8,861 bases of DNA from JAEUKQ01 sp044227605 (lineage in GTDB: Bacteria > Pseudomonadota > Alphaproteobacteria > JAEUKQ01), in the NCBI GenBank assembly GCA_044227605.1, contig JBGAWJ010000067.1:1-8861 (forward strand), given 5' to 3'. A model generated the notes under the pieces. It did no database searches. It was not told the DNA's origin and saw nothing but the letters and a program-made list of their open reading frames with translations. Position 1 is the stretch's first letter; every line of letters begins with the position of its first letter. Positions 1 through 5,949 of the stretch are shown here, piece by piece. A program made the position numbers and the translations under genes.

Positions 1-79
1 GTTCCGGCACTTAAAAATTGCGTTGGCGACCTTCAATCAGGTTTTCCCGGCTCGCTTTTGCTTAAAACCCTTTTTCGTC

Positions 80-98
80 CAACCCTTGCTAAGGGTTG
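80..98. repeat. Perfect 8-bp inverted repeat upstream of lptC
   Basis: Arms CAACCCTT (80-87) and AAGGGTTG (91-98) are exact reverse complements around a GCT loop. No T-run follows on either strand, so it is a poor intrinsic terminator. It overlaps the first bases of the candidate lptC -35 box (96-101), so a protein-binding site or a processed stem of an upstream transcript are the other options. The dyad is seen directly; its role is unknown. Confidence 0.5.
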
Positions 99-124
99 TA
101 TAAAAGGGCCAGATAGATTATACT
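96..124 (+). promoter_or_regulatory. Candidate sigma-70-type promoter for lptCAB
   Basis: A weak -35 box TTGTAT (96-101; matches TTGACA only in TTG) lies 17 bases before a good -10 box TATACT (119-124; one mismatch to TATAAT). Transcription would start near 131 and give a leader of about 34 bases before the lptC ATG. This is pattern matching only. The upstream neighbour is outside the window, so lptC could also be co-transcribed from further upstream. Confidence 0.35.
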
Positions 125-164
125 TAACAGAGGGTTTATAAAAACTAAAGATGGTAGGGACCTT

Positions 165-737
165 ATGTTAGTATGGCGTTTATTAAAATATGGTGTTCCG
201 GTACTCGGGATTATATCGGGAGCAGCAATTTTCTGGTTATCCCAGGAACAGCTACAAACGTCCCATTTGCGTTTGTCAGAAAGCCGCATTAGTAGAGAAG
301 AAAGCGGCCTTTTGTCGATGCAGGATGTCGTCTTCCGTGGAACTGACCAACATCACCGCGCCTTTACTTTACGCGGCGATGTCATGGGGTCGGCTGAGGG
401 TAACGTCTCCAACAATCTTTTCCAATTGCAGCGGTTAAGCGGTGATATTTTGCTAGAGGATGATCAGGGATTGTCTTTTTCATCCGACCAAGGTTTCTTC
501 CGTCGCAGCGAAAAAATGCTGAGCTTGACCAACAATGTCCAGATAAATTTAGGCAAAGATATCCAATTTATGTCTTCAGCTTTACAAATCGATTTGGCAA
601 ATAATCAGATTACCACGCAATCTAGGGTAACCGGGGCAGGCGAATTTGGGAATTTATCGGCCGACGGCCTATGGATGGACCGCGGGCAAAATATCATTTT
701 TTTGAATGGGAAAACCCTCATTCAAATCAACAATTAA
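165..737 (+). CDS. lptC: LPS export system periplasmic protein LptC
   Basis: A 190-residue LptC (YrbK/DUF1239) protein. LptC is a bitopic inner-membrane protein that joins the LptB2FG transporter to the periplasmic LptA bridge and passes lipopolysaccharide on. The sequence shows a short basic N-terminus, one membrane segment at about residues 6-25 (GVPVLGIISGAAIFWL), then a beta-rich periplasmic domain with the typical alternating pattern (LSGDILLEDDQGLSF, NNVQINLG, SRVTGAGEFGNLSADGL). The length matches the E. coli protein (191). The ATG at 165 follows AGGGA (156-160) and the upstream in-frame region offers no better start. It is first in a run with lptA (21-base gap) and lptB, the standard order. 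The family is divergent, so the assignment rests on architecture and position as much as on residues. Confidence 0.9.
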   Translation: MLVWRLLKYGVPVLGIISGAAIFWLSQEQLQTSHLRLSESRISREESGLLSMQDVVFRGTDQHHRAFTLRGDVMGSAEGNVSNNLFQLQRLSGDILLEDDQGLSFSSDQGFFRRSEKMLSLTNNVQINLGKDIQFMSSALQIDLANNQITTQSRVTGAGEFGNLSADGLWMDRGQNIIFLNGKTLIQINN

Positions 738-758
738 ATATGATAAGGGTTTTCTAGT

Positions 759-1592
759 GTGATCAGACGGTATTCTCTTTATGGCTGCTTGCTGCTTGCC
801 CTTTTTCCCTATCATTCAGCACGGGCAGATCTTTTTGATTTTAGCTTAGAAAACCAACCGCTTTCGATTGAGGCGGATAACGGCGTTGAAATTCGTCAAC
901 AAGAAAAAATTTATGTTGCTCGTGGCAATGTCAAAATTATGCGAGGCACCCTTCAGTTAAAGGCAGATATGGTCACCGCTTATTACCGGGATAAGAAACA
1001 AGGGAAAGGGGTTGAAATCTGGAAACTATACGCCCAGGGAAATGTAGAACTTGTGTCCGAAGCAGATCAGGTAAATTCTTCGGAAGCCACCATTGATTTT
1101 GATCGATCTTCCTTCATCCTCCAAAGCCAGAACAGTCAAATTATTTCAATTAAGCTGGGCGATCATATTTTAACGGCAGTCGGGAAAATTGAATATGTTG
1201 ATGAAATTCACCAAATAACAGCGTTGGGAAAACCAACTTTGTCTAATAAACCAATGAACCTATCACTTGCAGCGGATGAAATAAAAATTTTCCTGCTGCC
1301 GTTTAAAAACCCATCCTTGGGTGGGCGGCCACGGATTCAAAAGTTGACAGCTGACCACCAGGTCCGCCTGCAGCAAAAAGATACCGTTGCCTTAGCTGAC
1401 CAACTTGTTTATACCGTCCAGGAAAAAACTATTTTGATGTCAGGCCATGCCCAAATCACCCAAGGTAATAATCAAATTCAAGGCGAAAACATGTTGATCA
1501 ATTTAGCCAACGAATCAATATCAATCACCGCCACCCCCGGATCATCACAAAGGGTCAATACGCTTTTATTACTTGATCAAATAAATAAATGA
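759..1592 (+). CDS. lptA: LPS transport periplasmic protein LptA (OstA family), extended form
   Basis: A 277-residue secreted protein of the OstA/LptA family, which polymerises into the periplasmic beta-jellyroll bridge that carries lipopolysaccharide from LptC to the outer-membrane LptD. A Sec signal peptide is visible: basic MIRR, hydrophobic CLLLALF, and an ARA cleavage site near residue 23. The mature part begins with the OstA signature (LSIEADNGVEIRQQEKIYVARGN, about 35-57). Related strand patterns recur near 155-180 and 225-255, so the chain is about 90 residues longer than E. coli LptA (185). The start is GTG at 759, set by AAGGG (745-749) nine bases upstream; an ATG at 740 runs into a stop after five codons. 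Its stop overlaps the lptB ATG, which suggests translational coupling. Confidence 0.9.
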   Translation: MIRRYSLYGCLLLALFPYHSARADLFDFSLENQPLSIEADNGVEIRQQEKIYVARGNVKIMRGTLQLKADMVTAYYRDKKQGKGVEIWKLYAQGNVELVSEADQVNSSEATIDFDRSSFILQSQNSQIISIKLGDHILTAVGKIEYVDEIHQITALGKPTLSNKPMNLSLAADEIKIFLLPFKNPSLGGRPRIQKLTADHQVRLQQKDTVALADQLVYTVQEKTILMSGHAQITQGNNQIQGENMLINLANESISITATPGSSQRVNTLLLLDQINK

Positions 1593-2371
1593 AAGAAACG
1601 AATTTGCCGGTTGAACCAAGCCTTTTACCAACCCCCACTTTGGTAAAAAATTCGCTCAGTTGCGTGAATTTGTGCAAGCAATTCCGTCAGCGCCCGGTTG
1701 TTCACGGGGTATCGATTGCCATCGAGTCAGGCGAAATAGTCGGATTGTTAGGCCCCAACGGCGCAGGGAAGACGACTAGTTTCTATATGCTCAGCGGTTT
1801 AATCAAACCAGATTCTGGCAGTGTTTTGCTCAATGGCAAAGAAATAACCCTGTTGCCAATGTACCGGCGGGCCCAGTTGGGGTTAGGATATTTGCCGCAA
1901 GAATCTTCTATTTTTCGCGGATTAACCGTTGAGCAAAATATTTTGGTGCCTTTAGAGATTATTTATTCCAATCGGCAACAACGGCAACAGCGGTTGGATC
2001 AGCTTTTAGCAGAACTTGCCATTGAGCATTTGCGTAAAACACCGGCTGTTGCTTTATCCGGGGGGGAACGGCGGCGTACCGAGATTGCCCGCGCTCTTGC
2101 GGGCAATCCTAAATTCCTTTTATTGGATGAACCCTTTGCAGGTATTGATCCCATCGCTATTGCCGAGATTCGTTCCCTGATCCTGTTGCTGCGGCAGCAA
2201 GGGATAGGAATCTTAATCACTGACCATAACGTTCGGGAAACCTTGGAAATCGTTAATCGGGCCTATATTATCCACAGCGGTCAAGTGCTTCGTCAAGGAT
2301 TGCCTGCAGAAATCATTCAAGATCCATTGGTGAGACAAGTCTATTTGGGGACTGCCTTTAACAATACGTAA
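1589..2371 (+). CDS. lptB: LPS export ABC transporter ATPase LptB
   Basis: The 260-residue cytoplasmic ATPase of the LptB2FG lipopolysaccharide exporter. All ABC motifs are present: Walker A GPNGAGKT (55-62), Q-loop Q104 in YLPQESSIFRGLTV, signature LSGGE (156-160), Walker B FLLLDEP (176-182) with catalytic E181, and switch His H213 in ITDHNV. The signature context LSGGERRRTEIARAL and the FAGIDPIA segment are diagnostic for LptB rather than other ABC ATPases. There is an N-terminal extension of about 20 residues (rich in P, L and T) before the domain. The ATG at 1589 lies inside the lptA stop (ATGA), so translation is probably coupled. LptF and LptG are not in the window, as usual. In many alphaproteobacteria rpoN comes next; here it does not. 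Confidence 0.97.
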   Translation: MKETNLPVEPSLLPTPTLVKNSLSCVNLCKQFRQRPVVHGVSIAIESGEIVGLLGPNGAGKTTSFYMLSGLIKPDSGSVLLNGKEITLLPMYRRAQLGLGYLPQESSIFRGLTVEQNILVPLEIIYSNRQQRQQRLDQLLAELAIEHLRKTPAVALSGGERRRTEIARALAGNPKFLLLDEPFAGIDPIAIAEIRSLILLLRQQGIGILITDHNVRETLEIVNRAYIIHSGQVLRQGLPAEIIQDPLVRQVYLGTAFNNT

Positions 2372-2463
2372 TAAGCCTATGCGCTTCGCTTCCCCTGTTT
2401 TAATTATGCTATAGCTTATGGATATTCAAATGACTGTCGCTTAGGGCCACGGACGAATTCCTG

Positions 2464-2491
2464 TTGACTGGCGCATAATTTACTTTACCAT
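2464..2491 (+). promoter_or_regulatory. Candidate promoter for hpf
   Basis: TTGACT (2464-2469; five of six to TTGACA) is followed after 16 bases by TACCAT (2486-2491; four of six to TATAAT). It lies in the 201-base spacer between lptB and hpf and would give a leader of about 75 bases. No sigma-54 type GG-N10-GC element was noticed here. Unaided motif match, so only moderate support. Confidence 0.3.
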
Positions 2492-2561
2492 GAGGGACAT
2501 TAAGCAATTGTATAAGCCGGTTAACGGCATCCATTATCTTGTTATCAACCCTTAAATTGTG

Positions 2562-2573
2562 TTTTGATCAAAA
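2562..2573. promoter_or_regulatory. 12-bp perfect palindrome overlapping the hpf start codon
   Basis: TTTTGATCAAAA is self-complementary across all 12 bases and its last base is the A of the hpf ATG. As RNA it could form only a weak four-pair A-U stem, so if functional it is more likely a DNA site for a dimeric protein. The palindrome is seen directly; function is inferred. Confidence 0.4.
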
Positions 2574-3181
2574 TGACTGTTGTTGTTAAAGGAAAACATC
2601 TGGAAATAACCGACGCCTTACGCCAGCATGTGAACGAACGTTTAAAACATGTATATGAGAAATTTTTTGGTGAAGCAATTGACACCACGGTCACCTTGTC
2701 CCAAGAAGGACACAAATTTCGCGCCCACCTTTCCTCGCATGTCAGCAAATCCATTCTTGTCCAGGCAGAAGCGGATGCAGAAACAGCTTATATCAGCGTT
2801 GATTTGGCGGCTGAGAACTTGGCAAAACAGTTGCGACGTTATAAGCAGCGGTTACAAAACCATCGCCGTCGCACCGTAACCGACGAAAATGCCTGGTATT
2901 CTGTTTTATCGCCTGCCACAGAAACAGACAAACAGGCCAGTACAGACATACAACCTGCTATTGTCGCAGAGATGGAGGCGAAAATTGATACGCTGTCCGT
3001 CAGCGAAGCCGTCATGCGGTTGGATTTGGCCAACCTTGCTGCCCTTATGTTTCGCAACCATAGCCATGGCCAGCTTAATATGGTTTACCGGCGGGCCGAT
3101 GGAAACATTGGTTGGGTCGATCCGGACGGAAATAAGGTTGTCAGCCCAACCTCTTCTTCCCGTCCCCCCAAACGAGGATAG
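2573..3181 (+). CDS. hpf: Ribosome hibernation promoting factor, long form (HPF/RaiA family)
   Basis: A 202-residue long-form HPF. The N-terminal S30AE domain (about 1-100; VVVKGKHLEITDALRQHVNER, then the basic KQLRRYKQRLQNHRRR) binds the decoding region of the 30S subunit. A variable linker (about 105-140) leads to the C-terminal dimerisation domain (about 145-185; MRLDLANLAALMFRN, NMVYRRADGNIGWVDPDGN). Long HPF proteins dimerise inactive 70S ribosomes into 100S particles in stationary phase or starvation. The ATG at 2573 gives the family-typical N-terminus; an in-frame TTG at 2564 would add three residues. No Shine-Dalgarno sequence precedes either start. The usual alphaproteobacterial partners rpoN (before) and ptsN (after) are absent. 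The next gene converges from the other strand. Confidence 0.92.
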   Translation: MTVVVKGKHLEITDALRQHVNERLKHVYEKFFGEAIDTTVTLSQEGHKFRAHLSSHVSKSILVQAEADAETAYISVDLAAENLAKQLRRYKQRLQNHRRRTVTDENAWYSVLSPATETDKQASTDIQPAIVAEMEAKIDTLSVSEAVMRLDLANLAALMFRNHSHGQLNMVYRRADGNIGWVDPDGNKVVSPTSSSRPPKRG

Positions 3182-3237
3182 TACGGCTACGCCCGCTTAG
3201 GCACAAAATCCTTGAGTGGCGCGCGTCTTTTTCCAAT

Positions 3238-3254
3238 AAATCCGCAAAGGATTT
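3238..3254. terminator. Weak hairpin in the convergent hpf/DUF1150 gap
   Basis: AAATCC (3238-3243) and GGATTT (3249-3254) form a six-pair stem with a five-base loop, midway between the converging ends of hpf (3181) and the DUF1150 gene (3310). Its position suits a bidirectional terminator, but the stem is AT-rich and only a short T stretch follows, so this is a weak call. Confidence 0.25.
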
Positions 3255-3309
3255 CATTGTACAAGGCGTTTGTCCCGTCAGCAGGCATTAAAATTTCCAC
3301 ATTTTACGC

Positions 3310-3528
3310 CTATTGCAATAAGACAGCGTGCAGATTGCCTTGTTCCAAACCTATCATCGCCACTTCCATAGTGGGGACAACCCCTAGCCTGCTGCCATCA
3401 GCGGCATGCACTGAAAATACCGTTTCGTTATCAACAATGATTGGGCGGATGTAAGCTAAACCGTTTAACCCCAGTTTTTCTAAATCATTTTTGCTGATTT
3501 TGCGAAGCTTGTCAGAGGAGGATTGCAT
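3310..3528 (-). CDS. DUF1150 family small protein
   Basis: A 72-residue protein matching the DUF1150 family, known to me mainly from Alphaproteobacteria and of unknown function. Family-like features are the LEKLGLNGLAYIRPI segment, then VFSVHAADGSRLGVVPTMEVAM, resembling the usual 'HAADG-x-x-(I/L)-G-V' core. It is soluble, with no signal peptide or membrane segment. The ATG at 3528 follows GAAGGTG (3539 down to 3533), four bases away. It lies 24 bases after hsp20 on the same strand, an arrangement I recall from other alphaproteobacteria, so it is probably co-transcribed with the chaperone gene and may belong to the heat-shock response. That last link is inference from position. Confidence 0.85.
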   Translation of the reverse strand: MQSSSDKLRKISKNDLEKLGLNGLAYIRPIIVDNETVFSVHAADGSRLGVVPTMEVAMIGLEQGNLHAVLLQ

Positions 3529-3552
3529 GGTACACCTTCATGGTTTATTTTA

Positions 3553-3966
3553 TTAGTCGCCGATCTTATGGATGGGCACATTTTGTTTCCTTAAATCAGG
3601 CTGCCGACGTTTTAATTCAATTTCTAGCAACCCCTTTTCTAAATAAGCCCCGACAATTTCAAGGCCGGTTGCTAAAATAAAGTTGCGCTGAAATTGTCGC
3701 GCCGCAATACCGCGATGTAAGTATATTTTATCCTTATCTTCTTGTTTGCCTTTGATGGCTAATTGATTGTCTTGCAAATTTATTTCTAAATCATTAACAG
3801 AAAACCCCGCTACCGCTAAAATAATTTTTAATGAATCTTTGGTTTGTTCAATATTATAGGGCGGATAAGCGGTTTCCCCAGCCTGTTTGGTCAGGCGGAT
3901 CATCATCTCCTCAACTTGGTCAAATCCTAAAAGAAAAGGATTTTGAAAAAACGATACTTTTGTCAT
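3553..3966 (-). CDS. Small heat shock protein, Hsp20/IbpA family
   Basis: A 137-residue alpha-crystallin-type chaperone. These ATP-independent holdases bind unfolding proteins in the cytoplasm and pass them to DnaK/ClpB. The N-terminal arm (1-35; SFFQNPFLLGFDQVEEMM) resembles IbpA-type proteins. The alpha-crystallin domain runs from about 36 to 122 (PPYNIEQTKDSLKIILAVAGF, then HRGIAARQFQRNFIL). The domain ends with the conserved A-x4-G-L-L motif (107-114, AYLEKGLL). The short tail carries a V-P-I form of the I-x-I oligomerisation motif (130-132). Length is normal (E. coli IbpA, 137). The ATG at 3966 has AAGGAG nine bases upstream, and that site sits inside a possible thermosensing hairpin. 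It leads the DUF1150 gene in a two-gene unit. Confidence 0.93.
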   Translation of the reverse strand: MTKVSFFQNPFLLGFDQVEEMMIRLTKQAGETAYPPYNIEQTKDSLKIILAVAGFSVNDLEINLQDNQLAIKGKQEDKDKIYLHRGIAARQFQRNFILATGLEIVGAYLEKGLLEIELKRRQPDLRKQNVPIHKIGD

Positions 3967-3973
3967 ATCTTCC

Positions 3974-3990
3974 TGCTCCTTCCAAAAGCA
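3974..3990 (-). promoter_or_regulatory. FourU-like RNA hairpin masking the hsp20 ribosome binding site
   Basis: Read on the - strand the leader contains TGCTTTTGGAAGGAGCA. TGCTTTT pairs with AGGAGCA as seven consecutive pairs, two of them G-U in the middle, around a GGA loop. The Shine-Dalgarno AAGGAG (+ strand 3976-3981, nine bases from the ATG) is largely held by the four Us. This is the layout of fourU RNA thermometers, known from the small heat shock gene agsA of Salmonella. Pairing was worked out by eye; thermosensing is inferred. A second palindrome (3984-3997) uses the same U-tract and could compete. Confidence 0.45.
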
Positions 3991-4000
3991 AGCTTTTATC

Positions 4001-4029
4001 AGTTAAGGATACATCCATTCTAAGACAAC
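4001..4029 (-). promoter_or_regulatory. Weak candidate heat-shock-type promoter for hsp20
   Basis: On the - strand GTTG (+ strand 4026-4029) lies 17 bases before CCTTAACT (4001-4008), loosely like the alphaproteobacterial RpoH pattern CTTG-N17-C(C/T)TAT. Transcription would start near 3995, just at the hairpin that covers the ribosome binding site. Several positions deviate, so this rests mostly on the downstream gene being a heat-shock gene. Confidence 0.2.
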
Positions 4030-4103
4030 CCGAACTTGCCATTACCATCAACCCCCTATCAGGAGATAATAGCCCTGATTAAGAAAATCAACCCGTCACG
4101 CCA

Positions 4104-5714
4104 TCATTGATAATTATCCAATACTTTTCCGTTGGTCGCCAGCACTTTAACCGCTGACCAAAAGATAATCCGGTATTGCCCCCCCGGGGATACATATTCC
4201 GGCACGGCGGCCAGAAAAGGGTTGCCGTCATAATACATCAAAATCAATCCTTGCGGGTTACCTACAGCCCAGCCCAATGCTTCTTTCGTAGATAACAAGG
4301 CAGGAATTTGTTGTTGCAATCGCCCTAAAAAATCAAATTGCCGATTATGGTTTCCCATCATGGCAATTTTTTGTCCTTGTTTTTGGCGGGTAGCGATGGT
4401 ATGGGCTGTTTCCTGGGTATCAAAAAATTTATTTAGAGAAAAAGAGAACTCCAAATTGATTGCCGCTACGCAAATAAGGGGCAGGAACGCCAACTGCGCC
4501 ACCTGGGAGAACGATCTCCGAGGGGATATTTGGGCAACTAAATACCCGCCACCCAATAATATGGCTCCCGCTCCCCAGCTAGTTCCTTCCAGCCAGATTG
4601 GCAATCCGCCGGTTCCCGTCATTTCATACCACACCACATCCAGATGGGCCAAAGGAACCATGTTAAATAATAAAGCCACAATTCCCAATATTAACGGTAC
4701 AACTGCCGGAATAATTGCGTGGAAATCGCGAACCCGGTCTTTCAGCAAACAACAACCCCTGGCAACGATCATCGCCATGAAAGGCAATAATGGCAGGAAG
4801 GCACTAAACTCCTGCTTCGGCAAAAAGTAAATTGCCAACACCCCGCCTCCCACACCCGTCAGACAATAAGTAACTTGCCGCTCACGCCATAAATTCGGCT
4901 CCGTTCTCATCACCCTCCATAATCTTGGCCACCATAACCAGGGGAAAAGCAATAAGGGCAATAAAAACAAATCCCGCTTTAACAAGGCAAGCAAATCTTG
5001 ATGGCCGTAATATCCCCCCCAAGGGCGGTGATGACCCATGAATAATAAGATAACCCAAATTCCGACGGTGATGGTTAAAAGATAAAGACCCGCTATCTCC
5101 TTTGCATAATTTGGCCAATTAAGGGGGCTTTTATCTTTCTTTATCCGCCAAGCTCCCAAAATGGGCAGGCAAATCCCGATTAATCCATACCATCCTGAAA
5201 TCAGGAAAAGGCCTAAGAGAGCTAGCAAGACCTGAAACTTTGGCAATCTGCCTTTTTGGTCTAAAAAATCAAATGCCGCGCGGGTCGCCCAAAGATTAAG
5301 GAAAATAGTCACAAAATCCTGGGTGATAACCCCCACATATGCCATATAGCCGCCGCTACCCATCCAGACAATGCAACAGATAGCACGCAATTTTGCTTCT
5401 TGCGGCCATAAATGTCGACATATGGCCATCAACGGAAATAAGGTGCCAACTGCGAAAATTGGTACAATCAGGCGTGTTACCCAATCCGAAACTCCTGTGA
5501 TCAACCAAACTGCATAGATAAACTGGCCAAAAAAAGATAATGAACCATGATTGATGGGAGGGGGGTTTTGCCACGCCCACCAAACTTCTGATAAAAAGAT
5601 TTGTTCAGTTGCAAGGATAATTGGGCGAAAAAATAACCCGGTCAAAATTGATCCGCTACCTAAGATCGCAGTAATAAGAAATATTTTTTTATGGAGGGAG
5701 AAAACAGAATTCAT
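4104..5714 (-). CDS. GT-C fold membrane glycosyltransferase (GT39/ArnT-like)
   Basis: A 536-residue polytopic inner-membrane protein with around ten hydrophobic segments between about 10 and 420 and a soluble periplasmic-type tail (about 425-536). Two features resemble the PMT/ArnT class, which moves a sugar from a polyprenyl-phosphate donor to a lipid or protein outside the membrane. They are YFLPKQEFSAFLPLLPFMAMIVA (296-318), like the 'YxLPxxPxxAL' segment, and GNHNRQFDFLGRL (454-466), similar to the C-terminal part of alphaproteobacterial family-39 relatives. The first-loop acidic pair is TE (36-37) rather than DE, and the usual histidine-proline element there is not clear (NHGSL, 55-59), so donor and acceptor cannot be assigned. 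The ATG at 5714 has only a weak AGGG about 12 bases upstream. It stands alone, divergent from the aminopeptidase gene and 137 bases before hsp20 on the same strand. Confidence 0.7.
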   Translation of the reverse strand: MNSVFSLHKKIFLITAILGSGSILTGLFFRPIILATEQIFLSEVWWAWQNPPPINHGSLSFFGQFIYAVWLITGVSDWVTRLIVPIFAVGTLFPLMAICRHLWPQEAKLRAICCIVWMGSGGYMAYVGVITQDFVTIFLNLWATRAAFDFLDQKGRLPKFQVLLALLGLFLISGWYGLIGICLPILGAWRIKKDKSPLNWPNYAKEIAGLYLLTITVGIWVILLFMGHHRPWGGYYGHQDLLALLKRDLFLLPLLLFPWLWWPRLWRVMRTEPNLWRERQVTYCLTGVGGGVLAIYFLPKQEFSAFLPLLPFMAMIVARGCCLLKDRVRDFHAIIPAVVPLILGIVALLFNMVPLAHLDVVWYEMTGTGGLPIWLEGTSWGAGAILLGGGYLVAQISPRRSFSQVAQLAFLPLICVAAINLEFSFSLNKFFDTQETAHTIATRQKQGQKIAMMGNHNRQFDFLGRLQQQIPALLSTKEALGWAVGNPQGLILMYYDGNPFLAAVPEYVSPGGQYRIIFWSAVKVLATNGKVLDNYQ

Positions 5715-5796
5715 CGAAAATATGACCCTATATCAAAGGATTTTTCATCCAATTTTTTCAGTTTGCCAGAATTAAAAAAAAGGACATACAAAAATC

Positions 5797-5805
5797 TGAT
5801 ATAAT
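5797..5805 (+). promoter_or_regulatory. Extended -10 promoter element (TGATATAAT)
   Basis: A perfect TATAAT (5800-5805) is preceded by TG one base upstream (5797-5798), the extended -10 form that can work without a -35 box; the -35 region here is an A-tract. Transcription would start near 5812, about 138 bases before the aminopeptidase start, giving either a long leader or a separate short RNA. Confidence 0.45.
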
Positions 5806-5811
5806 AGCATA

Positions 5812-5940
5812 TACTCGCACGCCACACTTCCAAGCCCAAAGGCGGGTACCTTGCCAGATGCAGACAGGCCCCTTAAGAAGTTGTTTGTTTTATGACCTAA
5901 CTTATTATATGAAATAATTAGTAGTCATTTTTACGAGAGG
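5812..5940 (+). other. Non-coding leader or possible small RNA region
   Basis: No credible protein is encoded between the extended -10 box and the aminopeptidase ribosome binding site. The GC content is locally higher over about 5818-5875. One hairpin can be drawn at about 5833-5855: CAAG and CTTG outer arms and CCC/GGG inner arms, with a three-base bulge. I do not recognise a known riboswitch or RNA family and see no clear terminator at its end. Confidence 0.25.
5881..5908 (+). promoter_or_regulatory. Candidate proximal promoter for the aminopeptidase gene
   Basis: TTGTTT (5881-5886) is followed after 16 bases by TATTAT (5903-5908; one mismatch to TATAAT). The start would be near 5914, some 35 bases before the chosen start codon. 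The -10 lies inside a broken dyad (TGAC 5893-5896 and GTCA 5924-5927, with inner ATTAT/ATAAT). Confidence 0.35.
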
Positions 5941-5941
5941 G
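5935..5941 (+). promoter_or_regulatory. Shine-Dalgarno site that decides the aminopeptidase start
   Basis: GAGAGGG (5935-5941) abuts the first possible GTG (5941), too close to serve it, but lies eight bases before the in-frame GTG at 5950. This favours 5950 as the start. Confidence 0.6.
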
Positions 5942-5949
5942 TGCTTAAG

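Noticed and set aside
1..141. Frame open from the first base to a stop at 139-141, as a possible tail of an upstream gene
   Set aside because: The translation resembles no family I know and contains the hairpin and promoter-like bases. Another frame stops at 12-14, so the end of the upstream gene cannot be placed.
2490..2555. Short ATG frame of 21 codons upstream of hpf as a leader peptide
   Set aside because: It has no ribosome binding site and no attenuator-like codon run or paired stems after it.
4058..4079. Inverted repeat ATCAGG/CCTGAT between the glycosyltransferase gene and hsp20 as a terminator
   Set aside because: The loop is ten bases and no T-run follows on the - strand, so support for termination is too weak.
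5738..5760. GGAT/ATCC stem followed by a T-rich stretch on the + strand as a terminator
   Set aside because: The stem has only four pairs and no + strand gene ends there; it lies just upstream of the divergent - strand gene.
5857..5916. Short ATG frame of 19 codons upstream of the aminopeptidase
   Set aside because: It has no Shine-Dalgarno and no recognisable composition, and it spans the proximal promoter candidate.
5941..5943. GTG at 5941 as the aminopeptidase start
   Set aside because: The purine-rich ribosome binding site directly abuts it, leaving no spacing; the in-frame GTG at 5950 is placed correctly.
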